This document shows positions 1 to 4,603 of a DNA stretch of 8,701 nucleotides, piece by piece; positions within the stretch are counted from its first letter, which is position 1; the number at the start of each line of letters is the position of its first letter. The position numbers were made by a program, and so were the translations under genes. Source of the stretch: Halomonas sp. (GTDB lineage: Bacteria; Pseudomonadota; Gammaproteobacteria; Pseudomonadales; Halomonadaceae); the NCBI GenBank assembly GCA_003560175.1, contig PWIZ01000395.1, positions 1 through 8,701 of the forward strand. Reading direction: 5' to 3'. Below the pieces are notes generated by a model that searched no databases, was not told the origin of the DNA, and saw only the letters and a list, made by a program, of their open reading frames with translations.

Positions 1-38
1 CCTCGTTCCTTGTTCCTCGTTCCTTGTTCCTTGTTCCT
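1..38. repeat. Heptanucleotide tandem repeat (YGTTCCT)n, cut by the left edge
   Basis: Five consecutive 7-base units occupy 4-38: CGTTCCT, TGTTCCT, CGTTCCT, TGTTCCT, TGTTCCT. The trailing bases of another unit lie at 1-3, so the array continues to the left. Units differ only at the first base (C or T). On the minus strand it is a purine-rich AGGAACR array. It ends about 90 bases before the ompW start codon. Function is not evident. Seven is not a multiple of three, so it is unlikely to be coding in its present form. Confidence 0.85.
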
Positions 39-115
39 CTCCGCTCCGCTACGTAGACTGCTTAATGAAACATCATGGATGAACCAAAGTCTCGCACTGT
101 CGAAGAGCCCTTCTC

Positions 116-120
116 AGGAG
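116..120 (+). promoter_or_regulatory. Shine-Dalgarno site that fixes the ompW start
   Basis: AGGAG lies 8 bases before the ATG at 129. The earlier in-frame ATG at 75 has no such site and would put 18 hydrophilic residues ahead of a clean signal peptide, so 129 is preferred. Confidence 0.8.
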
Positions 121-128
121 TAGATACG

Positions 129-707
129 ATGCGCATTTCCCCGTTGGTCGCCGCTGCCACCCTCTCACTTATCACCGTTTCCGGTCAGGCCTTGGCTTAC
201 CAGGCCGGTGATGTCTATGTGCGTGGCGAGTTCGAGAAGTCCGATCTCGCCTCCAACCAGCTCTCCCGCGAGAGCGGCTTTGGCCTCGCCGGTGGCTACC
301 TGTTCACCGACATGTTCGGCGTCGAGCTCGGCATCGGCGAGAAGCTGGAGCACGACTTCGTGCTCAACGCCGGTGACGCCGGCAGCCTGGAGCGCATGCC
401 CGTCAACCTGCTGCTGCAGTACTACCCGCTGGGTGGCGTCGCGGAATCCCGGGTACAGCCCTTCGTCGGGGTGGGTATGAACTACACCCGCTTCTCCAGC
501 GTCAGCAACGCCGACCTGAGCGTGGACAGCAACTACGGCTTCGCCGGCCAGCTGGGCATGGACCTGGTGATCACCGACAACCTCAGCGCCACCAGCTTCG
601 CCCGCTACACCGAGGTCGATGCCACCTTCGAAAGCGGCGGCCAGACGGTGGAAGACGTACGCCTCGACCCGATGACCGTGGGCGCGGGCATCACCTACCG
701 GTTCTAA
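129..707 (+). CDS. ompW: OmpW-family outer membrane beta-barrel protein
   Basis: This 192-residue protein is predicted to be a small eight-stranded outer membrane barrel of the OmpW family, whose members form narrow channels for hydrophobic solutes and often respond to stress. Residues 1-23 form a Sec signal peptide with cleavage after ALA23. The mature start (GDVYVRGEFE, 27-36), the strand at about 91-100 (PVNLLLQYYP), the PFVGVGMNYTRF strand at 111-122 and the closing LDPMTVGAGITYRF with terminal Phe192 follow the OmpW pattern, and the C-terminal aromatic is the usual BAM recognition signal. Length matches the family (about 190-210 mature plus signal). The gene stands alone and ends toward a bidirectional terminator at 825-858. 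I see no strong promoter: TTGTTC at 31-36 and TAGACT at 54-59 have 17-base spacing but match consensus poorly. The family call rests on recalled patterns, not a search, and another OmpA/OmpX-type barrel remains possible. Confidence 0.82.
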   Translation: MRISPLVAAATLSLITVSGQALAYQAGDVYVRGEFEKSDLASNQLSRESGFGLAGGYLFTDMFGVELGIGEKLEHDFVLNAGDAGSLERMPVNLLLQYYPLGGVAESRVQPFVGVGMNYTRFSSVSNADLSVDSNYGFAGQLGMDLVITDNLSATSFARYTEVDATFESGGQTVEDVRLDPMTVGAGITYRF

Positions 708-754
708 CGGGGACAGACCCGCATTGAAGCTCTGGATGACCTCCAAGGCTTGAG

Positions 755-819
755 CCCACTGGTGGGAGATCGGCTTCGCCGAGCGAATGGCGGCGAAGCC
801 GCCCGGCGGGGTGACCGCC
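755..819. repeat. Cluster of inverted repeats between ompW and lpp
   Basis: Three successive hairpin-forming segments lie between the ompW stop and the terminator. The first is CCCA/TGGG at 755-758 and 763-766. The second is a perfect 11-bp stem, CGGCTTCGCCG (771-781) with CGGCGAAGCCG (791-801), with a 9-base loop. The third is GGCGG/CCGCC at 805-809 and 815-819. A GGGGACAGACCC motif sits directly after the ompW stop (709-720). The arrangement resembles palindromic intergenic repeats (REP/BIME-like), but without other copies in view this is an inference. Confidence 0.6.
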
Positions 820-824
820 TAGCA

Positions 825-858
825 ACAAGAAGACCCCGCCGAGGCGGGGTCTTCTTGT
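825..858. terminator. Bidirectional rho-independent terminator between ompW and lpp
   Basis: A perfect 16-bp inverted repeat has left arm 825-840 (ACAAGAAGACCCCGCC) and right arm 843-858, with only GA between them; the physical loop is probably four bases. The GC-rich core is flanked by AAGAAGA on one side and TCTTCTT on the other, so each strand reads a GC stem followed by a T-rich stretch. It lies between the convergent ompW and lpp genes and can stop transcription in both directions. Confidence 0.88.
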
Positions 859-906
859 CTTGCAGAACCACCGCTACCCGGGGGTAGCGCCGGCACTCAA
901 GCAGAA

Positions 907-1170
907 TTACTTCTGCATGGAGCGCTGGAACATACGGTTCATTTCGTCACGGTTCTGCTCGGACATCTGCATGGCCGCCTGGGCGTCACGCTGCGCCTGG
1001 TTGGCGGTGTTCTGCGCCTGGGTAGCGATGCTACGGGCTTCTGCCGCGTCAGCCTGGGCGGACTCGGCAGTCATGCGAACTTCTTCCAGGGCGCCACTGG
1101 AGGCGCAACCGGCCAGAATGACCAGCGAGGCGGCAGCGGCGGACAGCTTCAGAGTAGTTTTAAAAGTCAT
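907..1170 (-). CDS. lpp: Murein lipoprotein, Lpp/OprI-like alanine-zipper
   Basis: This 87-residue outer membrane lipoprotein is predicted to tether the outer membrane to peptidoglycan. The signal peptide ends in lipobox LAGC with Cys22 as the lipidated residue. The 66-residue mature part is a continuous Ala/Gln-rich helix with heptad-like alanines (residues about 28-80), as in the trimeric coiled coils of Lpp and OprI. The last residue is Lys87, the residue that in Lpp is linked through its side chain to meso-diaminopimelate by L,D-transpeptidases. ATG 1170 is chosen because AAGGAG lies 6 bases upstream and the signal peptide begins there; the in-frame ATG at 1221 has no comparable site and would add 17 hydrophilic residues. 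The next gene upstream on the same strand is an L,D-transpeptidase, which supports the role. A 179-base gap with a TATAAT box suggests its own transcript, and a strong terminator lies downstream. Composition is closer to OprI (83 residues) than to the leucine-zipper Lpp of E. coli. Confidence 0.87.
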   Translation of the reverse strand: MTFKTTLKLSAAAASLVILAGCASSGALEEVRMTAESAQADAAEARSIATQAQNTANQAQRDAQAAMQMSEQNRDEMNRMFQRSMQK

Positions 1171-1176
1171 GGTGTT

Positions 1177-1182
1177 CTCCTT
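1177..1182 (-). promoter_or_regulatory. Shine-Dalgarno site for lpp
   Basis: AAGGAG on the minus strand, 6 bases before the ATG at 1170. It is a near-consensus site, fitting an abundantly made lipoprotein, and it decides the start against the in-frame ATG at 1221. Confidence 0.8.
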
Positions 1183-1212
1183 GAGTCTTCCTTGGGTACT
1201 GCGTTGGTTATC

Positions 1213-1227
1213 GCCTGACATTCAGGC
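1213..1227 (-). repeat. Short hairpin in the lpp leader
   Basis: A perfect 6-bp inverted repeat, GCCTGA and TCAGGC, has a 3-base loop (1213-1218 with 1222-1227). It lies about 45 bases upstream of the lpp start inside the presumed 5' leader. It could affect message stability, but nothing shows this directly. Confidence 0.45.
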
Positions 1228-1293
1228 TTCCTGCACGGGCAGGCCATCTTGCAGCGACTTGTGCAGCTTAGCACAGGAGTCAAACGCTGTTTT

Positions 1294-1299
1294 ATTATA
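1294..1299 (-). promoter_or_regulatory. Candidate -10 box for lpp
   Basis: The minus strand reads a perfect TATAAT here, in an A/T-rich patch unusual for this GC-rich window. No good -35 lies 16-18 bases upstream (GGCTAT at 17), and there is no extended -10 TG. If used, the leader would be roughly 115-120 bases long and would contain the small hairpin at 1213-1227. Confidence 0.4.
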
Positions 1300-1349
1300 G
1301 ACGACGGCGCTTGTCCATAGCCTTCAACATCCCTTGCGCAATGAACAGC

Positions 1350-1964
1350 CTAGCGGATCACGACTCGGGTGCCAATGCCGATCAGCGAGACGAGTCGCTC
1401 GACCTGTTCATCGGTCACCGCCACGCACCCCTGGGTCCAATGGAACTGCTGATGGACATCGGGGTCACCCTTGCCGATCCCGTGGATTCCGATGAAGCCG
1501 CCCAGGGCCGTCTGCTGGGGCGGATAGCCCCGGCGACGATAATAGTCGTAGTAATCGTCATAGTCCTGTTGAGTGAAGACCCCCTCCTCCAGCGCCATGC
1601 GCGCATGGGTCGGCGTGGGGTAGTCCAGCCCGATGAAAATATGCCAGTCGCTCCGGTGGTTGAAGCGATTGACCCGGAACTCGCCCCGCGGCGTGACGTT
1701 ACTGCCGCGCAGCCGCGCGGACTTGGCGCCGCTGCGCCCCAGCGAGATCGGAGCGAAACGGTCCAGCTGCCGATTGCCCCGGTAGACGGTCAGGGTCGCC
1801 TCGCGGTCGTCAACGAGCACCCAGACCTCGTTGTCATGGCGGGGCACAGGGGCGCGCGTCAGCAGGGTTTCGATCAGGTTCGCAGAAGCCTGCTGGCTGC
1901 CGAGCAGCGCCAGGGGAGCGCCCAGGGCCATCAGGGTGAAGCGGCGGCGGGAGAGGGGATTCAT
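1350..1964 (-). CDS. L,D-transpeptidase (YkuD domain) with Tat-type signal
   Basis: This 204-residue periplasmic cysteine transpeptidase is predicted to act on peptidoglycan stem peptides. Residues 5-11 read SRRRFTL, a twin-arginine-like motif, followed by a hydrophobic stretch and ASA28, so export may be through Tat. The YkuD fold runs from about residue 46 (VWVLVDD) to the C-terminus. Family landmarks are TPRGEFRV (91-98), IHG with His161 and HWTQGCVAV with catalytic Cys180. The Arg that often follows the Cys motif (SxGCxR) is Ala182 here, as in the GCIALTN-type subgroup. A Tyr-rich stretch, DYDDYYDYYRRRGY (134-147), lies in the segment before the HG motif and may form a lid. The gene has a good promoter at 2008-2037 but no clear Shine-Dalgarno before ATG 1964; no other in-frame start is better. 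The murein lipoprotein gene follows 179 bases downstream on the same strand, so Lpp tethering or release is a plausible job; 3-3 cross-linking is the alternative. Confidence 0.85.
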   Translation of the reverse strand: MNPLSRRRFTLMALGAPLALLGSQQASANLIETLLTRAPVPRHDNEVWVLVDDREATLTVYRGNRQLDRFAPISLGRSGAKSARLRGSNVTPRGEFRVNRFNHRSDWHIFIGLDYPTPTHARMALEEGVFTQQDYDDYYDYYRRRGYPPQQTALGGFIGIHGIGKGDPDVHQQFHWTQGCVAVTDEQVERLVSLIGIGTRVVIR

Positions 1965-2007
1965 CGGGATAACACTCGATGTGGGATCAGGAGGATATTC
2001 GTCTTGG

Positions 2008-2037
2008 TTTATAGCGCACTCGCCCCCCTTTTGTCAG
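2008..2037 (-). promoter_or_regulatory. Sigma-70-type promoter for the L,D-transpeptidase gene
   Basis: On the minus strand CTGACA (2032-2037) and TATAAA (2008-2013) each match five of six consensus bases and are separated by 18 bases. The start of transcription would fall near 2001, giving a leader of about 37 bases before ATG 1964. This is the best promoter visible in the window. Confidence 0.65.
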
Positions 2038-2075
2038 GTGTTGGGGCCACAACGCCGTCAGCACTGATCCGGGGC

Positions 2076-2098
2076 ATGGCCACCCGGGGCGGTGCCAT
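2076..2098. promoter_or_regulatory. Imperfect dyad in the divergent promoter region
   Basis: ATGGCCACC (2076-2084) pairs with GGTGCCAT (2091-2098) with one bulged C and a 6-base centre. It lies about 70 bases before the phosphoketolase-family start, where a regulator could bind or the leader could fold. No convincing -10/-35 pair for the plus-strand gene was found in 1965-2170. Operator function is inference only. Confidence 0.3.
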
Positions 2099-2158
2099 CT
2101 AGGCTGTGGAGAGCGGCGGCCACCCCGCCTCACGCGTCTGGACGCTCCGTTGATGGAC

Positions 2159-2164
2159 AAGGAA
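2159..2164 (+). promoter_or_regulatory. Shine-Dalgarno site that fixes the phosphoketolase-family start
   Basis: AAGGAA lies 6 bases before ATG 2171. The earlier in-frame candidates TTG 2150 and ATG 2153 have no such site, so the 810-residue form beginning MTQANRP is preferred. Confidence 0.7.
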
Positions 2165-2170
2165 TCCCGC

Positions 2171-4603
2171 ATGACCCAAGCCAATCGCCCCGCCCTCCCC
2201 GCCGCCTTCGCCGACGACCCGACCTTCGCCACCTGGGCCGCCGGCTACGGCGTGATCCACCATGACGCGGTCACCGTGGAGCGCATCGCCGAGCTCCTCA
2301 GCCGACATGCCCGGGACCCGGCACGGCAACGGGCCTGGCTCGAACGCCTCATCGCCGCCGACCGCCTTAGCTGCATGGGCATGTGGCTGGTGGCCCACAT
2401 GACCTACGCCCGGCGCGTGCGCCTGGACGGCGAGCCGTTGACCGCGGAGGACTTCAAGCCCACCCCCGAGGGGCACACCGGCGGCGCGCTCAACATGGTG
2501 CCGGCCTACGCGGGGTATCTCGCCGCCAATGCCATGAGCGAGCTCACGCGCAGCTGGATGATGGGCCAGGGCCACTGCGTGGCCGCCGTCGACGCCATCA
2601 ACCTGCTGGTGGACAACATGGGGCCCGCCCACGCCAAGCACTACGCCCTGGATGATGCCGGCCTCACCCGGCTGGTCAACGACTTCTACCGCTGCGCCGT
2701 GGACCCCGACGGCTTCCCTGTCTCGCCGCTGGGCAGCCATGTCAATGCCCACACCGCCGGGGGCACGGGAGAAGGCGGTTATCTCGGCTTCGCCGGGCTG
2801 CAGTACGTGCATATGCCGCTGCCCGGCCAGCACCTGGTGGCCTTCCTCAGCGACGGCGCCTTCGAGGAGCAGCGCGGTAGCGACTGGGCCTCGCGCTGGT
2901 GGCGGGCCGAGGACTCGGGGCCGGTGGTGCCGGTGATGATCGCCAACGGCCGGCGCATCGACCAGCGCACCACCATGAGCCAATCCGGCGGCACCGACTG
3001 GTTCGAGGACCATCTGGTGCTCAATGGCTTCGCGCCGCTGACCATCGATGGCCGCGACCCCGCCGCCTTCGTCTGGGCGATCCTGACCGCCGAGGAGGAG
3101 CTGGCCGACCAGGCCGAGCGAATCCACGCCGGGCGAGTCCACGCCGGGCGAGTCCACGCTGGGCGAAACCGCTACCCGCTGCGCCTGCCCTACGTGATCG
3201 CCGAAACGGTCAAGGGCTTCGGCTTCCCCGGGGCCGGCACCAACGCCGCCCACAACCTGCCGCTGGTCGACAACCCCTTCCATGATGACGCCGCCCGTGC
3301 GGCCTTCAACGCGGGGGCCCGGGCCCTGCATGTGCCCGAAGATGAACTGCGGGCGGCCATCGCCGTGCTCAACAATCATGCCGAGAGCGGCCGCGTGCAG
3401 GAGCGAGACCATCCCCTGGCGGACCCGCATCCTCCCCTGCCCCGCCTGCCCGAGCTGCCCGAGCGGCCCCTGGGTGAAGCCGTCTCGCCCATGGCCGCCA
3501 TCGACGAGGCCTTCGTGGCCCTGGTGGACGCCAACCCTAACCTGCGGGTGCGGGTCGGCAACCCCGACGAGATGCGCTCCAACCGGCTCAACCGCACCCT
3601 GGACCGGCTCAAGCATCGGGTCACCGAGCCCGAGGAGGGCGTAGCCGAGGCGCTGGAGGGCTGTGTGATCACCGCGCTCAACGAGGAGGCGGTGGTCAGC
3701 GCGGCGCTGGCCAACAAGCAGGGACTCAATCTGGTGGCCAGCTACGAGGCCTTCGCCGTCAAGATGCTCGGCGCCATGCGCCAGGAGATCCTCTTCGCCC
3801 GCCACTGCCGCGAGGCGGGCCGCCCCCCCGGCTGGCTCTCGCTGCCGGTGCTGGCCAGCTCCCACACCTGGGAGAACGGCAAGAACGAGCAGTCCCATCA
3901 GGACCCGACCCTGTGCGAGGCGTGGCTCGGCGAGATGGACGATGTGGCGCCGACCCTCTTCCCCATCGACGCCCCTAGCGCCAGCGCTGCCCTGCTCGCG
4001 CTCTATGCCAGCCGCGGGCGTATCGCCGTCATGGTGGTGCCCAAGAACCCGGTGCCGGTGGTGCTGGACGCCGCACAGGCCACACGGCTCGCCGAGGACG
4101 GTCTGCTCTGCCTGCGTGAGGCCGAGTCGCCGAGCCTGCAGCTGTTCGCCGTGGGCGCCTACCAGCTGGCGGAGATGGAGCAGGCACATGCCCGCCTGAC
4201 CGGCGCCGGCATCGCGACGAGCCTCTTCGTGATTCAGGCGCCGGGCAAGCTGCGCGAAGCCCGTGACGAGGGCGAGGCCGCGTCGCTGCTCAGCCAGTGC
4301 CGGCTCAGCACCCTGGTGCCGGAGGTCTCCGCCCGGGTGTTTCTCTCCCACTGCCGGCCGGAGCCCCTGGCCGGGGTGCTGCGCCCGCTGGATACCGGCG
4401 CGCGCTCCCGCTTCCTGGGCTACCGCAACCGCGGCGGCACCCTGGATACCTTCGGTATGCTGTTTGCCAACCGCGCCACCTGGGCCCATGTGCTGGAGGC
4501 GGCCAGCGAAGTGGCCGGACTGGACCTCGAGACCCTGCTCAGCCCTGCGGAGCGGGACGCCCTGGCCGGCGAAGGCGACCCGGCGGTGCTGCGCCGGGAC
4601 TGA
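2171..4603 (+). CDS. Phosphoketolase-family ThDP enzyme, divergent (xylulose 5-phosphate 3-epimerase type?)
   Basis: This 810-residue cytosolic enzyme has the length and three-part layout of XFP phosphoketolases (N-terminal PP domain, Pyr domain, C-terminal domain). Landmarks, with recalled classical counterparts, are GHTGG (His102; GHWG), GPAHAKH (His154; GPGHGG), GSHV (His190; SHVAPE), AAHNLPL (His361; SHQVPL), NPDEMRSNRL (Glu467; PDETxSN) and SHQDPT (His576; SHQDPG). Thus the catalytic histidines and the glutamate that activates ThDP are kept. The ThDP/Mg motif is SDGAFEEQRG (227-236) rather than GDGEAETG, with Asn259 at the expected end of the motif. These changes match a side branch I recall being annotated as xylulose 5-phosphate 3-epimerase in Pseudomonas and Halomonas relatives, so phosphate-dependent cleavage to acetyl phosphate should not be assumed. 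Residues 318-332 are a threefold (I/V)HAGR tandem repeat. It is monocistronic, and its last 65 bases overlap the convergent copper ATPase gene. Family confidence is high; exact reaction is uncertain. Confidence 0.85.
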   Translation: MTQANRPALPAAFADDPTFATWAAGYGVIHHDAVTVERIAELLSRHARDPARQRAWLERLIAADRLSCMGMWLVAHMTYARRVRLDGEPLTAEDFKPTPEGHTGGALNMVPAYAGYLAANAMSELTRSWMMGQGHCVAAVDAINLLVDNMGPAHAKHYALDDAGLTRLVNDFYRCAVDPDGFPVSPLGSHVNAHTAGGTGEGGYLGFAGLQYVHMPLPGQHLVAFLSDGAFEEQRGSDWASRWWRAEDSGPVVPVMIANGRRIDQRTTMSQSGGTDWFEDHLVLNGFAPLTIDGRDPAAFVWAILTAEEELADQAERIHAGRVHAGRVHAGRNRYPLRLPYVIAETVKGFGFPGAGTNAAHNLPLVDNPFHDDAARAAFNAGARALHVPEDELRAAIAVLNNHAESGRVQERDHPLADPHPPLPRLPELPERPLGEAVSPMAAIDEAFVALVDANPNLRVRVGNPDEMRSNRLNRTLDRLKHRVTEPEEGVAEALEGCVITALNEEAVVSAALANKQGLNLVASYEAFAVKMLGAMRQEILFARHCREAGRPPGWLSLPVLASSHTWENGKNEQSHQDPTLCEAWLGEMDDVAPTLFPIDAPSASAALLALYASRGRIAVMVVPKNPVPVVLDAAQATRLAEDGLLCLREAESPSLQLFAVGAYQLAEMEQAHARLTGAGIATSLFVIQAPGKLREARDEGEAASLLSQCRLSTLVPEVSARVFLSHCRPEPLAGVLRPLDTGARSRFLGYRNRGGTLDTFGMLFANRATWAHVLEAASEVAGLDLETLLSPAERDALAGEGDPAVLRRD
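3122..3166 (+). repeat. 15-bp in-frame tandem repeat, three copies
   Basis: Three units (3122-3136, 3137-3151, 3152-3166) of RTCCACGCYGGGCGA encode IHAGR-VHAGR-VHAGR, residues 318-332 of the phosphoketolase-family protein. Units differ by one base at the first position and one C/T. The unit is a multiple of three, so copy-number change would keep the frame. It sits before the conserved YVIAETVKGFG strand, probably in a surface loop. Confidence 0.9.

Noticed and set aside
31..59. TTGTTC and TAGACT as the ompW promoter
   Set aside because: Spacing is 17 bases but only three and four of six bases match consensus, so it was not listed as a feature.
165..746. A 193-codon minus-strand open frame opposite ompW
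   Set aside because: It is antisense to a protein with signal peptide and barrel signature, and its own sequence shows no family features.
1279..1284. TTGACT on the minus strand as a -35 for lpp
   Set aside because: The sequences at 16-18 bases downstream (such as CAAGTC) do not resemble a -10 box.
1311..2102. A 263-codon plus-strand open frame opposite the L,D-transpeptidase gene
   Set aside because: It has no ribosome binding site or recognisable domain, and it would cross the promoter of the minus-strand gene.
3122..3166. The direct repeats as a CRISPR-like array
   Set aside because: Units are contiguous with no spacers, are only 15 bases long, and lie in frame within a coding region.
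2099..4489. A 796-codon minus-strand open frame opposite the phosphoketolase-family gene
   Set aside because: Composition is Gly/His/Val/Gln-rich with no recognisable domain, and the plus strand clearly encodes a conserved enzyme. It is a shadow frame.
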